Source: Adiantum capillus-veneris (lineage: Eukaryota; Streptophyta; Polypodiopsida; Polypodiales; Pteridaceae). Taken from it: DNA of 64,000 nucleotides. The DNA is taken from NCBI GenBank assembly GCA_014529385.2, contig CM043952.1, positions 69,924,299 through 69,988,298 of the forward strand, in the 5' to 3' direction. Made by a program: the position numbers and the translations under genes. Below are positions 22,215-33,623 of this stretch, piece after piece. Every line of letters begins with the position of its first letter. The stretch's first letter is position 1. The notes under the pieces are model-generated. The model ran no database searches. It was not told the origin of the DNA and worked only from the letters and a program-made list of their open reading frames with translations.

Positions 22215-22990
22215 CCCAATAACTTCACCCTTGGCTGTGCTAGATGACATTTCTTTGGATTTAGTTGTTCTCCACATTCATCATATCGAGCCAATACCAT
22301 CTCCAACTTCTCATGGTGCTCAGCCCTGTTGCTGTAGACACAGAAGTCATCCATAAAAGCTTTAACAAAACTACCAATGAATGGTTCCAATACCCAATTT
22401 TATCTCTCTTGATAAAAGGAAGGTCCATTTGATAACCCAAATGGCAATATTGTGTAGCAATAACAACCCCATGGCGTAATGAAAGTTGTCTTTGTGCGGT
22501 CTTTAAGAGTAATCTTCAATTGAAAATAGCCTGAAAAACCATCACACACACTGTACCTCTCATAACCTGCCATTGAATCCAAGATCTGATCGATGAATGG
22601 AAGAGGATATGGGTTCTTCTTAGTGGCTGCATTTAAGTGTTTAAAATCTACACAAATGTGGTCTCCACAAGGACTATGAACCCTGCCTTCAATAACTTGT
22701 CCACCTCTTCTTGCAAGGCTTCCATTTGCTCTTGACCCATCCTTCTTAGCCTTTGCCGCACTGTCTTAGCACCTTCTTTCATCTCTATATGCATCTCTTT
22801 GCCCTTGAACCCTCCGATCTCTTCATATGAAGTAATGAACAAATCAAGGAAACTAGCTAGCATGTGCAAATATATCTCCTTCTCCATAGCTGAGAGGTCT
22901 CCACTGATCATTTGTGTCATCAATTCCTGCTTCTTTGACAACTCAACCTTGGTTTGCATCAGCCCTTCAATCACTTCATAAGGCCCTTCA
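22215..22990 (-). mobile_element. Element D reverse transcriptase (fossil)
   Basis: Recognisable blocks: RQRLRRMGQEQMEALQEEVD, YSVCDGFSGYFQLKITL, TPWGCYCYTILPFGLSNG and SFVKAFMDDFCVYS (with the catalytic MDD), ending in KCHLAQPRVKLLGH at the MITE. Typical plant non-chromovirus gypsy RT. Confidence 0.85.
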
Positions 22991-23149
22991 CTTTCATCTT
23001 CAACCTCATCTGCAAATGGGACTACACCAGACTCTTGGATTCCTTTGTCCATCAAAAGAAATGCAACATCAGCATCCTCACTGCTGCTGGTAGTACTATC
23101 ACTGTCCTCGTCAGACACTGTGGAATAGTCTTCATCACTAAACTCATTT

Positions 23150-23560
23150 TCATCTTCATAAAGCTCCACTAATCGTTTCCTTGTGTCCATATTATAAAGC
23201 TTCTTGGCACCTGTCTTTTCATAGAGGCTAATCATACCACGTCGCCAATCTTGAACAGCTCCCACTGCACGTAACCATGGTCTGCCCAATATAATAGGAT
23301 ATGCTCCCAATCCCGCTGGCATTACATGAAAATCAACCACTGCCTTTGCATCATATGTCTCCCCTTCTAAGCTCTTTACAACACCCAAAAATTTTACTTT
23401 TTGATGGTTTGCCAATCTAATCCAGAAGCCTGACACCCCGATCATGTGAGACCCATATTCTCAATGCATGAGTGTGTTATGATGCATATTTGGGCTCCAC
23501 CATCCACATAACCTTGTCCCAGAGTTTTTCTTTTATGCCACACATCTTCTATTGGAAAAA
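23150..23560 (-). mobile_element. Element D retropepsin region (fossil)
   Basis: Protease-like sequence with a GYVDGGA active-site motif (about 23510) and GAYPIILGRPWLRAVGAVQD downstream, typical of the gypsy retropepsin flap and C-terminal strand. Confidence 0.75.
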
Positions 23561-24149
23561 TTTATGGTAGCTCATCCATTTCCAACACCTTCACTGAACC
23601 TCTCTCTGGCTCTTTCTCCATTGGGTTAACCATTCTCTTCCACTGTCGCTTTCGCTTAGGTACCATCTCTATAAGCTGCCCAAAAGTACCATCGGATTTC
23701 CTGCTCGTCAGATCCTCCTTCAAGTCATAGCTTAATTGCCCATCCTCTAATGGAAAATCTGAAACATGAAACTTGAGACGAGCCCTTCTTTTCCTCTTGG
23801 CCTTGACATCTTCACCTTCATGGCTCTTTCCCTTCTTCTTACTAGGACCTGGGGTACTTCTTCCTTCCTTGTCCTCTATGGTCCTCTTCCCAATAGGCAT
23901 CACTAATGTATCCTCTAGCTTTGATACCTTCTCCAAGGTGACTACACTTAGCACTTTTGTCTTTCCCTTTTCCTCCTGGGTTAATCCACTGGTTCCTTCT
24001 TCTCCCTTGATTTCAATGCCATAATCATTTGACCTAGTTAGCACCTGTCTTGGCAATGGATACATGTCTCCACCCATCCTTGGTGGCTTATCTCATTGAG
24101 GGCTCATGTGTCCCAACTCTCCAGAATTATAACATGTGGGCATCTGCCT

Positions 24150-25073
24150 CTAGAACCCACCATTGATTTGTCCACCACCATTCCTGGATCTTTCTTCACC
24201 ACCTGCCTGATTTGCAAACCTCCCTCGACCTCGATTATTTTCCACTTGACCTAGCATGTTTAGACTGAGATTCTTCATTAAATCTACCACTTGCCTCATG
24301 TCTTGCCTTAGCCCATCATCTTGCACTGTTGTAGTGACCACTGCTGGCATAAACTAAGGAGTAACAGAAACCACTGGTTCATGATGAACCCCTAGTATGC
24401 GACCTTGTAAAGAGTCCATAGGCTGAAATTCAGACCTCATGGGAAAGGACTCTACTCCTAGGTGGCTCATTCTCCTCAGCTTCCACTCTTTGTTCCTTGC
24501 TACCTCTAGTGCATCTTCATATGTCCTAGGATTCTTTAGCTCCACTCTCCAACATATATTCTCCCAAAGACAAGCCAAGAACCTATCCATCTTCATCATG
24601 TCAGGCGGGGGTACCTGTGGTGCTAAGGCCTTGCACATCCGCTCCCATGCCAATGAGAACTTACGTATGTACGCATCTACTGGCTCACCTTCCTTTTTCA
24701 CCAAACCCTGTACTTCTTGCCACACTTTGTCAGGATCTTCTATCTTCACAAACTCCACTTCCAACCCATGCCGTAGATTGTCCCAACTCAACCTTACGGG
24801 TGGATCAGCCCCATGCAACTCTTCTTCAAATGATTTTGACCACACTCGTGCATCACTCTTCAAAAAATTTTGGAGAAGACGTAACATCTGCGCCGGGTCA
24901 TGAATCTGGTTGCTAATGCATGCAACCTCCATCTTTTCCAAAAAGTCTTCCACATCTTCATCACTTCTTCCATGAAACTCCGGATAAGAGAAAGCCATGG
25001 CTACCCAAGTTACGATGCTTTGAGAACCCCTTCGAGCACACGTGCAAGAGCCCAAAACTTTTGACTGACTCAA
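24150..25073 (-). mobile_element. Element D gag (fossil)
   Basis: Retrotransposon gag domain: FHGRSDEDVEDFLEKMEVAC, ARVWSKSFEEEL, PVDAYIRKFSLAWERMCKAL and YEDALEVARNKE, followed by an Arg/Gly/Asn-rich tail (VENNRGRGRFANQAGGEER). A basic linker (24077-23562) leads to the protease. Confidence 0.85.
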
Positions 25074-26004
25074 TTCCCAGAAACTTCAATGGAGCTCAAC
25101 TTTAGATAAGGACAAACACATGCACTTCAAATGAGTTTTCATAGTTAATCATCGGAATTACAACAAGCAAAGGACATTCCAGGATCTCTCGTAATCTTCT
25201 TGGCCCGAACATAAAGACTATGCGTTGCTGGAAAAAAATCTTCCTGGACAAATGAACATTTATCTGGATTCTCTGAGTTAAATGAAAAGGAGTGAATTGA
25301 AGGCCATTTTGATCATCCATTAAAGCCAACCATGCAGCTCCCAAGAAGGCACACCTGACTTATCCTCTGATTTTGCCAAAATTTCAGCAGCATAACAGCA
25401 TAAATGGCTCAAAAGACCAAAAACCAGCCCCATCATAACTTGGAAAAATTTTGACAGAGTTTCCCCAGAAGTAGAGCAGTGAGAACCCAAAATATAGACT
25501 GTATATATATGGATAAACTGTCAACATTAGAACCCTAGCATCAAGTAGGAATCACTAGTACATAGCCTATGGCAAGGTCACGAAAAGGGTGCTCGAGCTA
25601 CCTGTATCACCGAAAGGATCTCCACATTTGAGAATCCCCCAGCTCAATAAAACCTCACTCTATCGACCCTCACACGAAGGCTAATGCAAATCGCGTATAG
25701 TCAAGTCTCAGAAATGACTATCAAAAATGGTTGGGACTCTCAAATAAAACCAAGTATGGCTCCATAAAGGCGTACAATGGCAGTTTCCACAAGTAACGTA
25801 CAATACCAACAAACAATGCGCTCAAACAGACACCAAATGATGCATACCCACAACAACTGCAAGTGACACCACTGCTAGTATATCCCTGTACTCCAGCTAC
25901 CTGTAATTTTGTGAATCACCTTTACCTGTCCCTGTAACCTGCAATCTGCAAGCTGTAATCCCGAATCACAAAGATTGAAGATCGAAGCAGAAGGTACTCG
26001 AAGA
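25074..26004 (-). other. Element D 5' leader
   Basis: Non-coding or unassigned stretch between primer-binding site and gag. The segment 25102-25344 is conserved with 17127-17352. Nothing else recognised. Confidence 0.6.
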
Positions 26005-26024
26005 AGATCCTCCGTGGGGACGCC
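26005..26024 (-). other. Probable primer-binding site of element D
   Basis: On the minus strand, nine bases inside the 5' LTR end, reads TGGCGTCCCCACGGAGGATC. The TGG start and placement are right for a tRNA primer site; I cannot name the tRNA with confidence. Confidence 0.6.
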
Positions 26025-26033
26025 AAAAGAATA

Positions 26034-27172
26034 TGGGCAGGATGGAAACACACAAAACGCCTCTATAACAACCCGATACACACTCTTGGGATGATACACA
26101 CACACACACTATGGGGAACCACTCGGCTTACACAATCCACCTGGCCAAGACAGGGAACACACAGATGGAGTGAGAGGAGAGAGACTATCCACTTGCCCAC
26201 TCCACACAGAGACACACACAACACCCAAAAAACTCAGCTCAAAAGAGGATAATTTCTGATGTTTAGATTCAATTGAGCTTGGGCCAACACCAATGGGACA
26301 AATAGCTCACACAATATGGGTAAAAGATATTAGATACAATCACAAATTGGAGCAGAAGCTTCGTTCATAAGAGAAACTTACACAACCAAAACAAAAAAAA
26401 AACAATGAGAAATTTGGCAAAATGGACAGCGCCATCGCGTCCGGAATCGCCCAAAACCCCAGTCTACAATGTCGATGTGCTCAAATCCGACCTCGGATTT
26501 GAGCAGTTTACGGCCAAAACAAGCTCCAAAAATCCCAAAAACACAGTTGCGGTTGTTCCTCCTCTCTTCTCCATGTTTTTTCTGGTCTTCTCTCTTTTTT
26601 TTCAGTTCCCACACTTAGCTTTATCATTTGGGCACCCTTGGCCTTTTAGATGACCTCAAACGGACCCCGAACAGGCCAAAAACTGACCCCGCAGTGTATA
26701 GTTGTCACCTTGCAGCATCCATCCGCACACTTGGCACTCAACTTTTTCCAATAATGCATCCCGCCACCACGTGAAGTGGCCCCAAAGGATGGTCCTCATG
26801 ATGATCTTTTTACATAATTATCACAAGAAAACACCCACGTTGTGTCCGTACTTCTCCACATGCAAATATTGACCCCATTCGACCTCCTGACGCCACTAGA
26901 TGCCATCTGACCCACCTGCTTACCTCATGTCGTCGGCCCGCGGATAGCTTCCTCGAGAATTTTTACGCGCTACCAAATCCTCATTATTGTAGAAAAAACA
27001 CACTGGTACTGGCAATAATGAAAATCGATGCACTATGTACACCCTGTCCTACCTGTACACATGTGGACCCCACGTAACCACCTGGCTCTGGAAAATTGAC
27101 TATCCTTTATTCGATGGACCATGAATGTGTATATACATATCCGGAATCCCTTGCTCCGAAAAACTCCTAAGA
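26034..27172 (-). repeat. Right LTR (5' LTR) of element D
   Basis: Matches 18076-19229 along its length with scattered differences, for example the shared gatggaaacaca...cgcctctataac start and aatcccttgctcc end. Confidence 0.85.
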
Positions 27173-27358
27173 ACATCAAACAAACTCGTAACCACTTTTC
27201 TAAGCGATTTTTCTAGGTCCATAATCACTCCAAAGTGCACCTACTATGTATAGAATGACACCTCATGGGGTATACTATGACTAAGGCCACTTTTGGCCAT
27301 GCTACATATGTCATATGCCACTTAGGATGCGTAGTAGATAGGAGGTATTTTTTATAGG
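27173..27358. other. Intervening sequence, nothing recognised
   Basis: 186 bp between elements D and A with no recognisable gene or repeat; presumably the remnant into which both landed. Confidence 0.4.
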
Positions 27359-28283
27359 TGTTAGTAGCAAGCTAACGCAAACACCATTTTTTGGAGTTTT
27401 CTTTGTAAAACATTTATTATTTTGATAAATCGGGAATATTGTAACTTCTATTTTCTCTGATAAACCTTGTAATTAATGAGCCGGGGCTACAAGCTTCTAG
27501 ATTGTATCAGCAATTCAATTCCCAACTTTGGTAGAACTCCAAATTATTAGTTTTGACCACCCAAAAACTTTGGCTAAGGTATAAAATCCAATTTTTGTAA
27601 GTTTTTTATAAGTTTTTGGATAAGAAATACATAGCGTGATCTAACGTCGCTCACTTCTCTCCTTCTCATGCTTCCTACTCCCTCTCCGGTTGTCACATTG
27701 CGAATGCGTTTGTTGTTGCATTGCAACTGCAAGTAAGAGCTCTACTCATTGATGTAAGCCATTCACAGTATTTCGTATCTTTTGGCGTCGCCGACCTGTG
27801 GCCGCGAATTTCATCTTAACTAATAATTTACACGTTCAAATCAAAAACTAAGCATAGACGGGGTATTGGGGCATCATTGCTAAGCATTTAGATGCATTCT
27901 GGGTCGAAAACGACTAGGTCAAAAATCTACTACTGTTAATAATCACGATTTTGGAACTTGACCTAAAGTGGGATTTGAGACCATAGGCATGTGTGCTTAG
28001 ATCTTATAAACTTGTCCTATAAGTTTCGTTATGTTTGGATGTCATTTGATGTTGTAACGGATGTGATTTGCTTGCCGATGAGCGATTGGCTTTTGGTGAT
28101 TTCAGTCACTTGAGTGTAGCTTTAGCTAGATGTGAGTTGTAGTTGTTTTCCAAGAGATTGACAACCTCTTGTAGCCTCTATGCACTAGTCGAGTCAGCTT
28201 CGTCCCATGGTTTGACAAATTAATTGTGGTTCTCGCTAATACTACAATAAGATAGGATGGTGAGGTTAAACATGCGTCCCACA
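27359..28283 (+). repeat. 5' LTR of element A
   Basis: About 925 bp, starting tgttagtagc and ending gtcccaca two bases before the primer-binding site. Its length is similar to the 957-bp LTR of the related element C. The 3' LTR is outside the window, so the start is tentative. Confidence 0.6.
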
Positions 28284-28285
28284 TT

Positions 28286-28303
28286 TGGCGTCGCTGCCGG
28301 GGA
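28286..28303 (+). other. Primer-binding site of element A (tRNA-Asp type)
   Basis: TGGCGTCGCTGCCGGGGA is close to the complement of the 3' end of plant tRNA-Asp (TGGCGCCGTTGCCGGGG, from memory), as used by many Athila/Tat elements. Confidence 0.75.
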
Positions 28304-28976
28304 TCGAAGAGACCTAAAATAGGGAAAAACACGAGTGTCTTGTGTAATTGTCCTTTAACTTCCTCTAGGTTTGCCTAGAGTTCAAAACTTTCTTTTAGAA
28401 ACCGTATAGCTTAAGATTGTCGTCTTTTGCTGTGTAGAGGTAGCTTGGAAGTAATCGTACTTGCTGAGTACCTTTAGGACTGTAGGATTGTAGATTTAGA
28501 TTAGGATTTGGAGAATGATTGGTTGACGAAACAAGTATTAAGATCAAGACTCTGAAAAACATAAAAAACACAAGAACACAAGTGTTTGTGGACAGTTTCC
28601 ACAACCCCATTGCATGAGAATCTAGGAGTAGGGTAAGTAGGATCCGAGGTGGATTTCAGAACATTGCTCTCTCTGAAAGATTCAAGTGTGAGTTGTTATT
28701 GGAAGTGCAGAATTTTAGGTTTACGGCTAGAAATAGCTTGAAAAGACTCAAATCCACTCAATCCGACTGGAAAGTAAGCCTAAGAGTTGTTTGAACCAGT
28801 GGGTAAGCTCAAAGACACTTCGAGGTAAATATTTCAAGAAGTTGACCAAAACTCAGATTATTTACTTTTTCTTGATATTTTAGCCCAAATTAAGTTTTGA
28901 CTTGATTTATAAGCTTAAAAACATCATAAAAAGAATGTCTTTGAGAAAATTGCAAAAAAGTACTCATTTCAAGCCT

Positions 28977-29862
28977 AAAGTTAATAATCGTGATTATTAA
29001 CTTTCTGCTCTAAATTGGCCAAGGTTCATACCATTGAGTCATTGCATGTGTACAAACAACTTTTGTAAAGGTCCAAAAGATTTGGATCACTAAACTAGCA
29101 AAAAACAGGATAAAAACTAAAAATTTGACTTTTTGAATCTTGAGAATAAATTTGGGAAACATTTGTCCAAACTTGTTGAAATTTGATTCATAGGCTTATG
29201 TTGATGTGATAAACATGTGTATATGATCAGTTGACCAAAAATTTTCATAAATTTGTCAGAAGTAAATAATCGAAATTATTTACATCTACCCTATTTTTCC
29301 ACTTTTTTTACCAAGTCTGCATACCACTAGCACCATATTGTAATAAGCCCATAAACCAAATTTGGTAAGATTTGGACCACTAGAGTGAAATTGGTGACTA
29401 AAATTACAAAGTTAGTCTGCAGCAGACAGATAATTGATGACCATTTGACCAAAAATTGTCCAAACTAGATGGAAATTGGCTAGTAACCTTAAGTTAAGGT
29501 GCTTAACAGATCTGTATCAAAATTGGGGTAAAAATTTGCAAAAATTTGTCAGAAGTAAATAATCGTGATTATTTACATCTGCTTCAAAACTTGATGATTT
29601 TGCAAATTTGAGTATACCACAAGGTCAAGCACCTCAAGTAGACCTCACAAATCAATTTTGGTGAAGTTTGGGTCCCAAAAGTGAGAATTAAGCCAGATTC
29701 TCGAAATCAGAGTCTGCGGACACCAAACAATTGAAACTTGATCAGAATTTGTCCAAACTTGTTGAATTTTTTCTAGAGACTCTAACATGTTGTATACTTG
29801 CCAAACCTATCAAAAAAGTGCAAAAATTTGACAAAAGTAAATAATCGTGGGATTATTTACTT
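28977..29862. repeat. Palindrome array of element A
   Basis: Four palindromes built on arms GTAAATAATC / GATTATTTAC: 28977-29004 (13-bp arms, with TTAATAATC), 29262-29283, 29555-29576 and 29835-29862 (12-bp arms). Centre-to-centre spacing is about 282, 293 and 283 bp. A half-site (gattatttac) at 28856-28865 would put a further centre about 135 bp upstream of the first. Confidence 0.85.
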
Positions 29863-29935
29863 CTGCTATCCAGAGACATCATTTTGGACTTTTGAACTCA
29901 TACAGTGATAGACCAAAATAAAATAAGGCCACAGG

Positions 29936-29940
29936 GCAAT
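29936..29940. repeat. Target-site duplication of element B, left
   Basis: gcaat before the 5' LTR; acaat follows the 3' LTR at 40587-40591 (4 of 5 match). Confidence 0.65.
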
Positions 29941-30592
29941 TGTAAGGTCTCTGACCCGATCACAAGAGCACCCTTGTACCACGAAATGAATACAATGAAA
30001 TAAGTTACTATTTTTAATAGTTTTTCAGATTCTGTCAGTGCCATGATGTTTAGAATGTTATAAAGCTTCGAAATGTGAATTAAAATAATTTTTGTGAAAA
30101 ATTTCTAAAAATAGTAAGTTTTTGGTCACCCGACCCGCCCAGTCTCAACCGTCTCGAAAATCTGCACCCGTACCTCGAATTTGGAAAAAATGCATTTTCG
30201 GACCCCGGGGGGGTTGCTAAATATGGCAGGTACTCAGACCCGTACTTCTTAGTTAGAGCTTAGTATAGCAATTTACGCCATCAAAATCCGACTCGTATGG
30301 GCCGTTTTAGCCTAAAACCAATTTTTCACAAAATTGTTCGGGAGGCACCGGGGGCCCGAGGCTGTGTTGGAACAGGTCCCAGCCCACTCCAGACCTACTT
30401 TAGCAGCTAGGGGGCGCCCTCTTGCTTTGTGGGAGTCTTGGGGAAGCTGCCAAGCCTGCTACTCAGTGTGAGAGTCAGTTTACTAAGCCAACTGGACACT
30501 TGGTGGGTAGGCAACTGGACTTGCCATGCAAGGACTGAGTGCTCACCCAGATGCATTTAGCAACACAAATCGATTTTCAGCCTGTAGGAGCC

Positions 30593-30600
30593 TATTTAAA
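30593..30600 (+). promoter_or_regulatory. TATA-like box in B 5' LTR
   Basis: tatttaaa followed by ggcctacacacac; the same sequence lies in the 3' LTR at 38463-38470. A likely core promoter for the element RNA. Confidence 0.45.
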
Positions 30601-31483
30601 GGCCTACACACACACACACATACATTGCATACTCACACACCTACACCCTGGGAAGGTGCTGCCGGCACACACACAGCTTTTGAAGGAGAAGCAAGGAGAG
30701 AGGTGTTGCCGAAATTCCCATCTTGAGGGTTCATTGCATCAAAAATTTAAGAGGATTCTCAGCCCCTAATCACGGTAATTATGGTTTAATTACTGCTCTT
30801 CTTAATCTCATCATTACCCACTCATAATTCTTGTCTACTATGCCTACTTTTAGCTATAATTCTCTATAGCTGCTCTCTAAGTTTTCATAGCTATACTTCA
30901 TTACATAATTATCATTCATTTAGTTAATTTATTCATCCATTCATCATCCTTAATCAAGGATTAATGCATGATTAGGAAAGATTCTCTCTCTAGGCGGTAT
31001 AGTCAATAAATTGTCAGCTGATAATAGTGTAGATTTGTGAGAATTCAATCTTTCACTACTCAATAGAGTTGTAATTAAATTATACTTAATCTTCTCCCAC
31101 ATTTAGATGCGACTAAGGCTGAAAATTAATCCTCCATTAGTCCAATAAGAAGAAGGTTTTTCCATCACACATACCTGCGATCACTCTGCACCTTTATATT
31201 GCTCTAGGAAAATGAATGAGCTTGCTTACTTCATATCTTTCGTGAATCAATTAGAAAAACTCTGAATTTCTTAATCATCTAAGCCAAGTAATTAACCTTA
31301 GAGTCGTTTCCCATAGGGTGGATACAGAATTACCCTTAAAAATTGCTAGGGCAAAAAGGGAAAAATCTAACCTCGTGCATAAGGAGGAGTCTTTAATAAA
31401 TCTAATCTGCCGATTGGTTTGTCATGTTACTCTCGGACCTTAGTTCTTTTTTTTTCAAGTCTATCATTTAAGTAGTGATAAAA

Positions 31484-31621
31484 ATGGCCCCGGTTAAGAG
31501 AACTCGCTTCAATGGAGCCCACGACCGCGAGGCGGAAACAAGCAATGTCAACGGAAAAGGAAAGGCTCCCATGGAATACCGGCCATCTCACGGGCTATTG
31601 ACAAAGAAATGGAAGAGGTAG
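31484..31621 (+). other. Short ATG reading frame inside the B LTR
   Basis: 45 codons, basic, beginning MAPVKRTRFNGAHDREAETS and ending TKKWKR next to a donor-like gaggtaggt. An identical frame is in the 3' LTR (39374-39511). It may be a leader peptide or an LTR-borne exon; function unknown. Confidence 0.4.
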
Positions 31622-31910
31622 GTCCCAATTTCTATTCAATTTGTTTAATTAACATTGCATACGATTAGTTAGGAATGAACATATCCCCGAACATGTTGGA
31701 GAAATCCGACAGAAACCTTGGCATTGAATGCATAGTACATTTAAGTATAAAGTAGGAAAGAAATGATTGATGGGTATGCTGTTTGCAAGAGGAAAGAATG
31801 TTTGCTAGGAAAAGTTTAGCTCGACATGTTCATTTTATTTTCAATGTTGAATCAGTCCTGACCCCCCTACTGATCACAGGGGGCAGAGTTCCTTGTTAGG
31901 GCTCATGAAT

Positions 31911-32025
31911 CCACGACTTTCTTTCTATGCGGTGGATACCCACGACTTGCTTTCTATGCGGTGGGAACCCACGTCTTGCTTTCTATGCGGTGGGAGTGTC
32001 CATGACGTGCTTTCTATGCGGTGGA
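31911..32025 (+). repeat. Four tandem repeats in the B LTR
   Basis: Four copies of a unit ending ctttctatgcggtgg, each with a cacgactt-like start, spaced 27-31 bp. The same block is in the 3' LTR at 39801-39915. Confidence 0.85.
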
Positions 32026-32698
32026 CATACCTAGTTGTATGGGCAGCTAGGCGACAACGGGAGGAGTGAACTCTCGCTGGAGGGGGGATGTTGTATCTCC
32101 AGAGCATTGGAACTTTTATGAATAAGTTTGAGTAGAATTTTTACTAGAATTCTGTCTTGGTGTTGTTTGCAATACTGGTTGAAGGGCTGTTTTAACGGAC
32201 TATGTGATTCAGAATTAAACAAGGAATATCTATGTTGAACAACCTTTGTGGTAGTAATTAGGTCACACGAGGAAGTGTGAGTGTGGGGGTGGAAAGTGGG
32301 GGCTTGGCTCGGGTTGCCAATGCCTACGAGATGGGTGGTCCCGATTGGTCGGGAACTCTCTGTCCCCATAGTGCTTACTCGATATTGGTATTACTCATTG
32401 CCCCTAGAGCGGCGAATCCTCGAGAGTACGTGCCTCTGAAACATGGGGAAAAAGGCACTCGGGGTTTCTCTCCTCTTGGAAGGTGGGTCTTAGGATCGCT
32501 AGATAGTTAAGTACGCTTCCCCTACGAGGTGGAGCTAGATCTCGTTGCTAGTAGGCTCGAACTCGACTCACTTTGTGATGAGAGGTCGTCCGCTAGTTGA
32601 ACCCTGAACCATTTTGTTTACTTCCGCTATAGATCTAGTGGCCACCAGGTTTACCATCAGATCCGTTGTTTGATATGACGGGGTGGGGACTTCACACC

Positions 32699-32711
32699 TG
32701 GTATCAGAGCC
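32699..32711 (+). other. Primer-binding site of element B (initiator tRNA-Met)
   Basis: tggtatcagagcc, two bases after the LTR end, complementary to the 3' end of plant initiator tRNA-Met; common in chromoviruses and copia elements. Confidence 0.9.
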
Positions 32712-32798
32712 TAGGTTAGGCTGGGAAAATAAAGTCGTATTGTTTGAACATTTAAAAGGAACTGAAAGTATATAGGTAGTTGATCCAAATTCCTTGCA

Positions 32799-33314
32799 TT
32801 GGTGTTGCAGGAAGATCCTGTGCTAGAATACCAGAAGTTCCAAGTGTTTGAGCTTATTTATGAGCAAGCTCGAAGATCCCCTGTTTACGAGTTCAGGCGA
32901 GATGTCATGGAGATATTGTTGAAGGCTTATACGCCACACTCCACTCGCATTGACAAAGGATGGGAACTTGATTGGACATTTCCAGGAGGGGTTTACTACA
33001 TCAATGCTCGGAAGCTAGGGTGCCTGGCTACCAACTTGAAGAAGATACGTTGGGGAGAAGAGTTGAGAGTGATAGAGATATTCTACTTGGTGCCCACACG
33101 ATTAGACCAGACTGTTTCGGGCAAATCCAACCAAACCATCAACGATTGGCTCTTGGAGAAGGTCACCAATGTGATTCCAGCAAACCGAGTCAAGACCTTT
33201 GGATTACTGAAAGCGGAACTCCGGCCCGATATCTTAGTTTATTATCCCCTCAAGAATGTGTATAAGAACTATTACACGAATGAAGTAGTGCATCATGTCA
33301 ATACCATTTCCTAG
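32799..33314 (+). mobile_element. Element B leader ORF, unrecognised
   Basis: Open for 171 codons between the primer-binding site and gag. The protein (EYQKFQVFELIYEQARRSPV near the start, then GWELDWTFPGGVYYINARKL) has no zinc finger, signal peptide or membrane segment that I can see. It is preceded by a pyrimidine/ttgcag acceptor-like sequence near 32809. Such an ORF is not part of the standard chromovirus layout. Function unknown. Confidence 0.6.
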
Positions 33315-33623
33315 CGTATGTTATACGCAATCCATAAAGCCATGTAATAAGCAGTCATCAGTCATTCTAAACCTTGAGGAGTTTCGATTGTGATAAATTT
33401 CCATCAATAAAGTGATTTTTGTCTCTGAATCTCTGTCTCTTGATAAAGTGGAATTTTGAATTTTATTAAAGTTTCGTGTCTATCTTGAAATCCAAGTAAT
33501 GGTATCAAGAATTTCGTATAACCCATGTAGGTACCGCCTGTTGCTCTGTACTCGGCAGCGCAAGAGAAGAAGCTTCTCCTCAAACAAGCCCAACCTCCGA
33601 TCTTTAAGGGCGAGGGGGCAAAT

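Larger units (their letters stand above)
18076..27172 (-). mobile_element. Element D: Tat-lineage Ty3/gypsy retrotransposon (fossil)
   Basis: About 9.1 kb on the minus strand with two LTRs of about 1.15 kb, leader, gag, protease, RT, two RNase H domains and integrase in the expected order. The archaeal-type second RNase H (LFFDGSYKK and NNEAEYATLEAGLH) places it in Tat. A short acat sits next to both outer ends and may be the target duplication. The LTRs differ by several percent by eye, so it is older than B and C. The element is broken (several interruptions) and carries a MITE at about 21749-22214. Confidence 0.9.
28304..29940 (+). other. Element A leader with periodic palindromes
   Basis: Non-coding 5' leader. 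From about 28855 it contains degenerate units of about 285 bp, each with one palindrome (see separate entry). Intervening text repeats themes such as accaaaaattt and aaatttgtcag. Confidence 0.7.
29941..32696 (+). repeat. 5' LTR of element B
   Basis: Starts tgtaaggtct and ends ggggacttcaca. Unusually long for a chromovirus. It includes a TATA-like tatttaaa (30593-30600), a 45-codon ATG frame (31484-31621) and four tandem repeats of about 27-31 bp (31911-32025). Confidence 0.95.

Noticed and set aside
24439-24903. Plus-strand ORFs over the D gag as genes
   Set aside because: Antisense shadow of gag; no domain of their own.
30526-30769. CA-rich ORFs in both B LTRs as genes
   Set aside because: They arise from the ACAC tract and differ between LTRs by repeat length.
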